From the NCBI GenBank assembly GCA_934613185.1, contig CAKTSO010000071.1, forward strand, positions 1 through 8,872: a DNA stretch of 8,872 nucleotides. Reading direction: 5' to 3'. Source of the stretch: an uncultured Clostridia bacterium (GTDB taxonomy: Bacteria > Bacillota > Clostridia > Christensenellales > Maliibacteriaceae). The position numbers and the translations under genes are program-made. The notes beneath the pieces are model-generated. The model saw nothing but the letters and a program-made list of their open reading frames with translations. It had not been told where the DNA came from and did not search any database. Positions 1 to 6,323 of the stretch are shown here, in pieces (positions within the stretch are counted from its first letter, which is position 1; every line of letters begins with the position of its first letter).

Positions 1-1
1 C

Positions 2-1390
2 GCGCCGCAAAGCTCGATCCACAACGCGGGCCTTCCGTGGGAGCTCGGGCTTGCCGAGGCGCATCAGACGCTGATCGACAACGGCCTTCGCACGCGCGTG
101 ATCCTCGAGACGGACGGCAAGCTCATGAGCGGCCGCGACGTGGCGATTGCCGCGATCCTTGGCGCGGAGGAATTCGGGTTTGCGACCGCGCCGCTTGTGA
201 CGATGGGCTGCGTGATGATGCGCGTGTGCAACCTCGATACCTGCCCGGCGGGCGTGGCGACGCAGAACCCCGAACTGCGCAAGCGTTTCTGCGGCAAGCC
301 CGAATACGTCATGAACTTCATGCGCTTCATCGCGCAGGAGCTGCGCGAGATTATGGCGCGCCTCGGCGTGCGCAGCGTCGACGAACTGGTCGGCAGAAAA
401 GACCTGATTCGCGCACGAGAGAATTTTGTGACCAAACGCGCGGCGACGGTCGATCTTTCCCGCATTCTTGCGGGCGGCAAAGACTGCGCGGTGCACTTTG
501 ATCCCGCGTGTGTGTTTGATTTTCAGTTGGAAAAGACGCTCGACGAACGCGTGCTGCTTCCCGAACTTGACAAGTTCAAAAAGGGCAAGAGCGACCATAT
601 CGCGCTTTCGATCTCCTCGACTGACCGTACCCTCGGTACGATCCTGGGGTCCGAGATCACGAAGCGCTTCGGCAATGCGCTTTCCGACGACTCTATCGTC
701 ATCGACTGTAAAGGCGGTGGCGGCCAGAGCTTCGGTGCGTTCATCCCCAAGGGGCTGACCATGCGTCTTTGCGGGGACAGCAACGATTATTTCGGAAAAG
801 GGCTCTCCGGCGGCAAACTGATCGTCTTCCCGCCCAAGGGCAGCCGATTCGATCCGAGCGAAAACGTCATCATCGGCAACGTTGCGCTCTACGGCGCGAC
901 GGGCGGCGAGGCGTATGTGTCCGGCCTTGCGGGCGAGCGCTTCTGCGTGCGCAATTCCGGCGCGGACGCCGTCGTTGAGGGCGTGGGCGACCACGGATGC
1001 GAATACATGACCGGCGGGCGCGTTGTCGTTCTGGGACGCACGGGCAAAAACTTCGCCGCAGGCATGAGCGGCGGCGTGGCGTATGTGCTCGACGAAGATC
1101 ACGACCTTTACATGCGCCTGAACAAAGAGCTTGTCAGCATGCACACGGTCGAAGAAAAGCACGATGCGCAGGATCTTCGCGCGATGATCCAAAAGCATTA
1201 CGACGCAACGGGCAGCGCTCGCGCCAAAGAGATTCTCGATCGCTTTGAAGAATATCTGCCCAAGTTCAAGAAGATCATTCCCAACGCCTATCACCGCATG
1301 ATCGTCACCATCGGTCAGCTGGAAGAGCGCGGCATGACGCACGAACAGGCGCAGATCGAAGCGTTCTATCTGACGACGCAGAACGCGTAA
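2..1390 (+). CDS. gltB: Glutamate synthase large subunit, C-terminal part (5' end outside window)
   Basis: Large subunit of glutamate synthase, which with GltD converts glutamine plus 2-oxoglutarate into two glutamates. The frame is open from base 2, so the 462 visible residues are only the C-terminal third of a protein usually near 1500 residues; the amidotransferase and most of the FMN domain lie upstream. The visible part starts in the FMN/synthase domain with the conserved APQSSIHNAG and PWELGLAE stretch. The 3Fe-4S ligands follow as C-x5-C-x4-C (visible residues 70, 76 and 81, in the context MGC...VC...TCPAGVATQ). From about residue 204 to 366 comes the glycine-rich GXGXG beta-helix domain, with repeats such as GKGLSGGK, YGATGGEAYVSG and GMSGGVAYV. 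All expected features are intact. The stop codon overlaps the gltD ribosome binding site, so the two are one operon. Any GTG at 98 is internal, because conserved family sequence continues upstream of it. Confidence 0.97.
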   Translation, partial: APQSSIHNAGLPWELGLAEAHQTLIDNGLRTRVILETDGKLMSGRDVAIAAILGAEEFGFATAPLVTMGCVMMRVCNLDTCPAGVATQNPELRKRFCGKPEYVMNFMRFIAQELREIMARLGVRSVDELVGRKDLIRARENFVTKRAATVDLSRILAGGKDCAVHFDPACVFDFQLEKTLDERVLLPELDKFKKGKSDHIALSISSTDRTLGTILGSEITKRFGNALSDDSIVIDCKGGGGQSFGAFIPKGLTMRLCGDSNDYFGKGLSGGKLIVFPPKGSRFDPSENVIIGNVALYGATGGEAYVSGLAGERFCVRNSGADAVVEGVGDHGCEYMTGGRVVVLGRTGKNFAAGMSGGVAYVLDEDHDLYMRLNKELVSMHTVEEKHDAQDLRAMIQKHYDATGSARAKEILDRFEEYLPKFKKIIPNAYHRMIVTIGQLEERGMTHEQAQIEAFYLTTQNA

Positions 1391-1403
1391 GGAGGTTGAA
1401 GTT

Positions 1404-2873
1404 ATGGGAAAACCGACCGGATTTCTGGAGATCGAGCGGCAGAACAACCCCAGCGCCGCACCCCTTGAGCGCATCCGCAATTTTTCGGAGTTTCATCCGC
1501 CGCTGGAGAAGGAAAAACGCCGTGCGCAGGGCGCGCGCTGCATGAACTGCGGCGTGCCGTTCTGCCAAAGCGGCGTGACGCTGGGCGGCATGACGAGCGG
1601 CTGCCCGCTGCACAATCTCGTGCCCGAATGGAACGACGAGATCTATCACGGCGCCTGGAGCCACGCTTTGAGCCGCCTTTTGAAGACGAACAACTTCCCC
1701 GAATTTACGGGGCGCGTGTGCCCGGCGCTGTGCGAAGCGGCGTGTACCTGCGGACTGTACGGCGACCCCGTGACGGTGCGCGAAAACGAGCTTGCCGTCA
1801 TCGAGAACGCCTATGCGCAGGGCTTGATCGCGCCGCGAAAGCCCGAAGTGCGCACGGATAAGCGCGTGGCGATCGTCGGAAGCGGCCCTTCGGGGCTTGC
1901 CGCCGCCGATCAGCTGAACCATCGCGGCCATCACGTCACGGTCTTCGAGCGCGACGACCGCACGGGCGGGCTTTTGATGTACGGCATTCCGAACATGAAG
2001 CTTGAAAAAAGCGTCGTCGAGCGCAAATGCGACTTAATGCGCGCGGAGGGCGTGGAGTTCGTGACGAACGCGAATATCGGCGATGACGTTCCCGCAGAGC
2101 AGCTTCTGCGCGATTTCGACGCGGTGATTTTGTGCTGCGGTGCGAAAAAGCCGCGCGATTTGAACGTGCCGGGGCGCGACGGCGACGGCGTGTTCTTCGC
2201 CGTGGATTATCTGACGGCCGCCACGCGAAGCCTTCTGGAACACGACGATTCGCTCGCCGTCAACGCGAACGGGCTCGATGTCGTGATCGTCGGCGGCGGC
2301 GACACGGGCAACGACTGCGTCGGCACGGCGATTCGCCAAAACGCCAAATCCGTCACGCAGATCGAAATGATGCCCAAGCTTCCCGACGCGCGAAGCAAGA
2401 GCAATCCGTGGCCGCAGTGGCCGCGCGTGTGCAAGACGGATTACGGCCAGCAGGAGGCCATCGCCGTGTTCGGACACGATCCGCGAATCTACGAGCACAC
2501 GGTCAAGTCGATCGAGCGCGACGAAAAGGGAAATCTTTGCGGCGTGACGGTTGTGAAGGTGGAATGGTGTGAAAAAGACGGCAAACGTTCGCTGTGCGAA
2601 GTCGAAGGCAGTGAACAGACGCTTTCCTGCGGGCTGCTTTTGATCGCGGCCGGGTTTGTCGGCTGTCAGAATTACGTTGCCGACGCCTTCGGGCTCGTCC
2701 CCGACGTGCGCGGCCGCATTGATGCGCCCGCCTACGCGACGAACGTGGAGAAGGTCTTCACCGCGGGAGACATGCGCCGCGGGCAGTCGCTCGTCGTCTG
2801 GGCGATCAGCGAGGGCCGCGCGGCGGCCAAGTGCGTGGACACCTATTTGATGGGCTACACGAACATGCCGTAA
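1404..2873 (+). CDS. gltD: Glutamate synthase small subunit, NAD(P)H-dependent
   Basis: 489-residue flavoprotein that takes electrons from NADPH through FAD and 4Fe-4S clusters to the FMN of GltB. The length is normal for the family. The N-terminal cluster domain has Cys46, 49, 54 and 67, then Cys106, 110, 114 and 116 (CPALCEAACTCG), the usual eight-cysteine arrangement. FAD binding is shown by VAIVGSGPSG (residues 155-164) with ERDDRTGGLLMYGIP downstream. The NAD(P)H site is VVIVGGGDTGND (about 293-304). The C-terminal FAD motif TAGDMRRGQS lies at 453-462. The start is fixed by AAGGAGG at 1389-1395, 8 nt before the ATG and overlapping the gltB stop, so translation is probably coupled. The reading frame is complete. 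The gene is followed at once by a strong hairpin terminator. Related pyridine nucleotide-disulphide oxidoreductases share this fold, but adjacency to gltB settles the assignment. Confidence 0.97.
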   Translation: MGKPTGFLEIERQNNPSAAPLERIRNFSEFHPPLEKEKRRAQGARCMNCGVPFCQSGVTLGGMTSGCPLHNLVPEWNDEIYHGAWSHALSRLLKTNNFPEFTGRVCPALCEAACTCGLYGDPVTVRENELAVIENAYAQGLIAPRKPEVRTDKRVAIVGSGPSGLAAADQLNHRGHHVTVFERDDRTGGLLMYGIPNMKLEKSVVERKCDLMRAEGVEFVTNANIGDDVPAEQLLRDFDAVILCCGAKKPRDLNVPGRDGDGVFFAVDYLTAATRSLLEHDDSLAVNANGLDVVIVGGGDTGNDCVGTAIRQNAKSVTQIEMMPKLPDARSKSNPWPQWPRVCKTDYGQQEAIAVFGHDPRIYEHTVKSIERDEKGNLCGVTVVKVEWCEKDGKRSLCEVEGSEQTLSCGLLLIAAGFVGCQNYVADAFGLVPDVRGRIDAPAYATNVEKVFTAGDMRRGQSLVVWAISEGRAAAKCVDTYLMGYTNMP

Positions 2874-2903
2874 CTATAAAAAAGAAAGTAAAAAAGAAAA
2901 GCG

Positions 2904-2949
2904 AAAAGCGCCGAAGTGTAATTTCATTCTGCACTTCGGCGCTTTTTTT
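2904..2949. terminator. Bidirectional intrinsic terminator between gltD and the PAP2 gene
   Basis: A perfect 15-bp inverted repeat (arms 2904-2918 and 2932-2946, core AGCGCCGAAGTG) can extend by a G-U and an A-U pair, leaving a 9-nt loop. Seven T residues (2943-2949) follow on the plus strand, ending the gltBD transcript. On the minus strand the stem is followed by T-rich sequence (complement of the A-rich 2880-2907), so it should also end the convergent PAP2 transcript, whose stop codon is at 2956-2958. Confidence 0.93.
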
Positions 2950-2955
2950 ATGCAA

Positions 2956-3486
2956 TTACTCTTTTTTTGTCCTGCGGCATACGGCGACGGCGGTCGCGCC
3001 GATCAAAAGCCCCAAAACGACGGCGGCAAGCACGTCGGTGGGGAAGTGAACGAAAAGATACAGCCGCGAAAATGCGATGAGCGCGGCAAGCGGCACGGCG
3101 ATCCACGTGAATTTCCGATCCGCCGCGCAGAGCACATACGTGCCGATCACGGAGGAAAGCGTGTGCCCCGACGGGAACGAGTAATCGCGCGGCATGGCGA
3201 TCAAAAGCGGGACATCTTCGATCCAGCACGGCCGCGCGCGGCCGACAAGCGGCTTCAGACAGACGTTTCCGACGAGCGCGCCGCAGCAAAGCGCCAAAAG
3301 CAGCGCGATTCCGCAGCGACGGTATTTTTTGAAAAACAAAAGCGCGATCCCCGCTGCGATCCAGATCGCGCCGCCGTTTCCCAAAGCCGTGATCTTCGGC
3401 ATGAGAAAATCGAGCGCCGGGCAGACGATGGCATTTCGGATCCCGTGCAGAACCGACCAGTCGAATGATTGAACAAAATAAAACAT
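2956..3486 (-). CDS. PAP2-family membrane lipid phosphatase
   Basis: Integral membrane phosphatase of 176 residues in the type 2 phosphatidic acid phosphatase superfamily. The three-part active site is complete: K78-x6-RP (KPLVGRARP, 78-86), PSGH (105-108) and SR-x5-H-x3-D (S140, R141, H147, D151). Hydrophobic segments surround the motifs (about 39-52, 59-77, 110-121, 127-140 and 151-170), with a short basic tail RRTKKE. Bacterial members remove phosphate from undecaprenyl pyrophosphate (BcrC-like), phosphatidylglycerol phosphate or similar lipids; the substrate cannot be read from the sequence. The ATG at 3486 was chosen because AAAGGAG lies 4 nt upstream; the frame is open to 3558, but the promoter lies inside that extension. 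The gene is monocistronic, convergent with gltD and divergent from the surface protein gene. The envelope genes nearby fit a role in carrier-lipid recycling, which is inference. Confidence 0.9.
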   Translation of the reverse strand: MFYFVQSFDWSVLHGIRNAIVCPALDFLMPKITALGNGGAIWIAAGIALLFFKKYRRCGIALLLALCCGALVGNVCLKPLVGRARPCWIEDVPLLIAMPRDYSFPSGHTLSSVIGTYVLCAADRKFTWIAVPLAALIAFSRLYLFVHFPTDVLAAVVLGLLIGATAVAVCRRTKKE

Positions 3487-3490
3487 AACG

Positions 3491-3497
3491 CTCCTTT
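3491..3497 (-). promoter_or_regulatory. Ribosome binding site setting the PAP2 start
   Basis: AAAGGAG on the minus strand, 4 nt before the ATG at 3486. The spacing is a little short but the match is good. It decides for the inner start over the 24-codon upstream extension, which has no comparable site. Confidence 0.75.
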
Positions 3498-3548
3498 GCA
3501 AAAGCCGGCAGCATTCCCGTTTCGGGAAAGTGCAAAGCGGTCGGGAAC

Positions 3549-3578
3549 ATTGTATCACAGCTACGGAATCTTTGACAA
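3549..3578 (-). promoter_or_regulatory. Sigma-A promoter with extended -10 for the PAP2 gene
   Basis: On the minus strand, -35 TTGTCA (3573-3578), an 18-bp spacer, and -10 TACAAT (3549-3554) preceded directly by TGA, the extended -10 signature. Each hexamer is one base from consensus. The start site would fall near 3542, giving a leader of about 55 nt. Confidence 0.75.
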
Positions 3579-3618
3579 AGCCGAAAACGAAAAGACCGTT
3601 TGCAGATTAAACTTTAAA

Positions 3619-3652
3619 AATGCGCATAAACGCACGATAAATGCGGATAAAA
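3619..3652. repeat. Helically phased ATAAA direct repeats between the divergent promoters
   Basis: AATGCGCATAAA (3619-3630) and AATGCGGATAAA (3640-3651) are 12-mers differing at one base, with starts exactly 21 bp apart. A third ATAAA (3637-3641) sits between, so the ATAAA units start at 3626, 3637 and 3647, close to one per helical turn. The inner unit ACGATAAAT recurs at 3735-3743. This resembles a protein binding site or phased, curved DNA. It lies just upstream of the surface protein promoter. No known regulator motif is recognised. Confidence 0.5.
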
Positions 3653-3673
3653 TGTGAATTTTTGCCGAAACGC

Positions 3674-3702
3674 TTGCTTTTTCTTTTGGTATGCGCTACA
3701 AT
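3674..3702 (+). promoter_or_regulatory. Sigma-A promoter for the surface protein / sortase operon
   Basis: -35 TTGCTT (3674-3679), 17-bp spacer, -10 TACAAT (3697-3702). The start site would be near 3709, giving a long leader of about 170 nt. A short inverted repeat CAATG-N6-CATTG (3699-3714) covers the -10 end and the start site and could be an operator, but it is too short to call with confidence. Confidence 0.65.
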
Positions 3703-3833
3703 GCAGATACATTGAATTATAGTCTTGAATTTAGACGATAAATCCAATGAATAAACGGCATAATCATTATAAAAACACATAATTCGCGATAATACGCGAG
3801 TTGTGCGTGTGTTTGCTGTTCCAAAGTATGCCG

Positions 3834-3856
3834 CGCCGGGCGTTTTTCGTCCGGCG
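3834..3856 (+). other. GC-rich hairpin in the leader of the surface protein gene
   Basis: Arms CGCCGGGCG (3834-3842) and CGTCCGGCG (3848-3856) form a 9-bp stem with one G-U pair and a TTTTT loop. It ends 12 nt before the ribosome binding site. No T-run follows, so it is not an intrinsic terminator. It may stabilise the mRNA or influence initiation. Confidence 0.6.
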
Positions 3857-3868
3857 TTCAAAGAAAAA

Positions 3869-3875
3869 GAGGGGG
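3869..3875 (+). promoter_or_regulatory. Ribosome binding site setting the surface protein start
   Basis: GAGGGGG, 6 nt before the ATG at 3882. The frame is open upstream to 3801, but only the ATG at 3882 has both this site and a proper signal peptide beginning MKKRW. Confidence 0.8.
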
Positions 3876-3881
3876 ACAACC

Positions 3882-6323
3882 ATGAAGAAACGATGGATGG
3901 CTCTGGCCTTGATCGTCGTGCTGACGATCGCGCTTTTGCCCGGCTCCGCGCTTGCGCAGGGCGAACGGACGATCTACGTCGGCGCGCAGGGCAGCGACGA
4001 GAACGACGGCTTGACGGCGGACATGCCGCTTTTGTCGCTCGAGGCGGCGTTTGCGGCGGCGCAAAGCGGCGATACCGTGCAGCTTTTGACGGATATGACG
4101 CTGACGCAGGCGATTGCGGTCGACAACGCGGCGCTGAATTTGAACGGCAAAACGCTGTCGGTGAACATTCCCAACGCAAAAAGCGCTTTTGTCGTGACCG
4201 GCAGCATGACGGTGAAAAACGGCAGGATCTTCGGCGCGGGCGAAAGCGCCGACAATCGCGCGTTTTTGGGGCAGCCGGGAAGTAGCATCGCGCTCGACGG
4301 TGCGACGGTTTCGGACTTTCATTCCTCCGGAAACGGCGCGGCGGTCATGATGGAAAACGGCACGCTGACGGTGACGAACAGCTCTTTGGGCCACTACGAT
4401 CGCGAAACGGGCGCGCGCGGCGGCAACGAATCGCGCGGAAGCGGCGGCGCGGTCTATGCCAAAGACAGCGCGGTCACGATTACGGGGACGAACCTGTTCT
4501 ACAATAAGAGCCGCGACATGACGGACGCGCAGAACAGCTACTGGTTCGGCGGCGGTGCGCTCTATCTGGAAGGCGCGGCAACGACGGCGACGATTGAGGA
4601 TAACTACTTCTTCGCATGCAAGACCTACGATTTTGGCGGTGCGATCCATCTTGATATGGTCGGCAGCGCGCGCATCGCCAACAACCGCATCCAAAGCGGC
4701 GGTGCTTACAATCACCGTGAAAACTCCTGGAGTAAAGTGTATAGCCGCGGCGGCGATGGCGGCGCGATTTACAGTCGTTTGACGAGCGAATTGACGATCT
4801 CGGGTAATACGATCGCAAAAAACACGGTGATGGGTAACGGAGGCGGTGTCTATGTCATCGCAGATGCAAGCGGCAAAGCGTATTTTGACGGAAATACCAT
4901 TTCGGAAAACGATGCGGCACATCGCGGCGGCGGGCTTTGTCTGCGCATGAATAAGGGCAGCACGCTTTCGATCACGAGCGGCAGGATCGTTGACAACACG
5001 GCGAGCGAATTTGGAGGCGGCATCGACTACACCGGCCATGACATGACGCCGCTGCAGCTGCAGAACGTCATGATCACCGAAAACACCGCCGCGCGCGGCG
5101 CAGGCGTCTGGGGCTGCCCGACGTCCCGCACGCACAGCTACGCGACGCTCGGCGGCGCGATCTATAACAACACGGCTGCCGGCGAGGCCAGCGATTACAA
5201 CAACGCGGACGGCACGCATAAGCTTCAGGCCTCGGGTGACGAAGTGCGCTATGAGGGAAAGGACACGCCCGACGCGTTCGCGCTTCAGAACAACCCGCCC
5301 GCGGAAAACACGACCATGACGGTCGTGCGCCGTGCGCTTGGCGGCGGTCTCATGCAGTGGTATTCGGACGAGGCGAAGGATCGCTATGAAGACGGCGACG
5401 CCGAGGCGGATCCCGACATCTATACGAATACGGATCGTTCCTTTGGCCTGCACGGCATTTTGTCGGAAGAACATCGGGCGCTTGCCGCGGGCGAAGCACG
5501 GCTTGTCATCAGCGGAAACCGATCCTCGCGAGGCGGCGGCATTGCTACCAACAGTCCGGTGGAGATAGGCATGGATGCCGACGTGACGGTGAACGTGGAA
5601 AAGAAGTGGACAGGCGGCGACGAGCATCTCGATTCCGTTCTGATCGATCTTTATCGCGTCAATGCCGACGATACGCAGATCAAACTGGACAGCGACGTGG
5701 AGCTGAACGCGGAAAACAATTGGCACGCGGCGTTTACGGATCTGCCGTCGAAGTATATCGATGCGGACGGGAACGAGCAGCCCATCCGCTATCTTGTCAG
5801 AGAACGGGAACTGTCCGGCTGGGCAGCGCAAACGGACGCACAGTACGACGAGGCGACCCGTACCTATACCGTGACGCTGACGAACGAGCCGACCGTGTCG
5901 TATCGTGCGCGCAAGGTCTGGGCGGACGACAACGACCCGCAGCGCCCGAGCGAAGCTTCGGTGACGCTTTTGAAAAACGGGGAAGCCTACGGCGAGACTG
6001 TGACGTTGAACGCGGAAAACAACTGGGAATGCGAATGGACGGCGCTTCCCAAGTACGATACGGACGGAACGCTGATCGAATGGACGCTGACGGAAGCGGA
6101 AGTCGCGGGCTACACGCCCGAGATCACGCTGGAAGACGGAGTGTTCACGGTGACCAACACGAAAAATCCGCCGCAGCCGACGCCGACGCCCGCGCCGACG
6201 AATCGACCCGAAGAGTTGCCGCAGACGGGGACGACGCGCTATCTTGCGCCGCTGCTTGCGTCGACCGGCGTTTTGATGCTGGCGGCGGGGCTGCTTGTTC
6301 CGCGCAAAAAGAAACATGAATAA
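3882..6323 (+). CDS. LPXTG-anchored beta-helix surface protein with two Cna_B domains
   Basis: Secreted, wall-anchored protein of 813 residues. A signal peptide (1-25: basic MKKR, hydrophobic core, ALA cleavage site) leads into a DUF1565/pectate-lyase-like start (IYVGAQGSDENDG, about 31-43). Residues to about 565 form a right-handed parallel beta-helix with about ten GGA/GGG turns (GGAVY, GGALYL, GGAIHL, GGAIYS, GGGVYV, GGGL and others), as in pectate lyase folds and chlamydial Pmp repeats. Two Cna_B stalk domains follow (567-671 and 672-760), each with apparent isopeptide residues: K574/E641/N668 and K678/E738/N759. A Pro/Thr linker (PTPTPAPT) precedes LPQTG (779-783), a hydrophobic segment and a PRKKKHE tail, the complete sorting signal. 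The overlapping next gene is a sortase, probably its dedicated one. The likely role is adhesion or binding of host or plant glycans. No catalytic residues of a polysaccharide lyase are recognised, so enzymatic activity is open. Confidence 0.93.
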   Translation: MKKRWMALALIVVLTIALLPGSALAQGERTIYVGAQGSDENDGLTADMPLLSLEAAFAAAQSGDTVQLLTDMTLTQAIAVDNAALNLNGKTLSVNIPNAKSAFVVTGSMTVKNGRIFGAGESADNRAFLGQPGSSIALDGATVSDFHSSGNGAAVMMENGTLTVTNSSLGHYDRETGARGGNESRGSGGAVYAKDSAVTITGTNLFYNKSRDMTDAQNSYWFGGGALYLEGAATTATIEDNYFFACKTYDFGGAIHLDMVGSARIANNRIQSGGAYNHRENSWSKVYSRGGDGGAIYSRLTSELTISGNTIAKNTVMGNGGGVYVIADASGKAYFDGNTISENDAAHRGGGLCLRMNKGSTLSITSGRIVDNTASEFGGGIDYTGHDMTPLQLQNVMITENTAARGAGVWGCPTSRTHSYATLGGAIYNNTAAGEASDYNNADGTHKLQASGDEVRYEGKDTPDAFALQNNPPAENTTMTVVRRALGGGLMQWYSDEAKDRYEDGDAEADPDIYTNTDRSFGLHGILSEEHRALAAGEARLVISGNRSSRGGGIATNSPVEIGMDADVTVNVEKKWTGGDEHLDSVLIDLYRVNADDTQIKLDSDVELNAENNWHAAFTDLPSKYIDADGNEQPIRYLVRERELSGWAAQTDAQYDEATRTYTVTLTNEPTVSYRARKVWADDNDPQRPSEASVTLLKNGEAYGETVTLNAENNWECEWTALPKYDTDGTLIEWTLTEAEVAGYTPEITLEDGVFTVTNTKNPPQPTPTPAPTNRPEELPQTGTTRYLAPLLASTGVLMLAAGLLVPRKKKHE
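6216..6316 (+). other. Cell-wall sorting signal (LPQTG, membrane segment, basic tail)
   Basis: LPQTG is encoded at 6216-6230, preceded by two glutamates and followed by a hydrophobic stretch (YLAPLLASTGVLMLAAGLLV) and PRKKKHE at the C-terminus. This is the canonical order for sortase recognition. Cleavage is expected between T and G, with the new carboxyl end joined to peptidoglycan. The coding sequence of the tail overlaps the sortase start codon at 6316. Confidence 0.93.

Larger units (their letters stand above)
3487..3881. other. AT-rich divergent regulatory region without a gene
   Basis: This 395-nt gap separates the divergent PAP2 and surface protein genes and is far richer in A and T than the coding DNA around it. 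It holds the PAP2 promoter (3549-3578), an ATAAA repeat set (3619-3652), the surface protein promoter (3674-3702), a small inverted repeat TCGCG-N6-CGCGA (3784-3799) and a GC hairpin (3834-3856). No tRNA or coding sequence is convincing. The two predicted start sites are about 167 bp apart, so the DNA between them could be shared control sequence. Confidence 0.7.

Noticed and set aside
1305..1934. A 209-codon minus-strand frame across the gltB/gltD junction
   Set aside because: Shadow of conserved gltB and gltD sequence with a low-information, Arg/Ala-rich product and no start signal.
2950..3468. A 172-codon plus-strand frame opposite the PAP2 gene
   Set aside because: The minus strand carries all three PAP2 motifs and membrane segments; the plus frame product is highly charged, with no family resemblance or ribosome binding site.
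3487..3558. N-terminal extension of the PAP2 protein to a GTG at 3558
   Set aside because: The extension covers the extended -10 promoter, lacks a ribosome binding site, and its cysteine-rich sequence does not look like the family; ATG 3486 has AAAGGAG upstream.
3834..3856. Hairpin as an intrinsic terminator or attenuator
   Set aside because: The T-run is in the loop and the sequence after the stem is A/G-rich, so it lacks the U-tract a terminator needs. No competing antiterminator stem was seen.
3801..3881. N-terminal extension of the surface protein to 3801
   Set aside because: It would bury the signal peptide behind 27 residues and includes the leader hairpin; ATG 3882 has a good ribosome binding site and a standard signal peptide.
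3882..5560. Glycine-rich GGA repeats as a DNA repeat array or CRISPR-like array
   Set aside because: The periodicity is at protein level with diverged DNA and no constant spacer length, fitting beta-helix turns.
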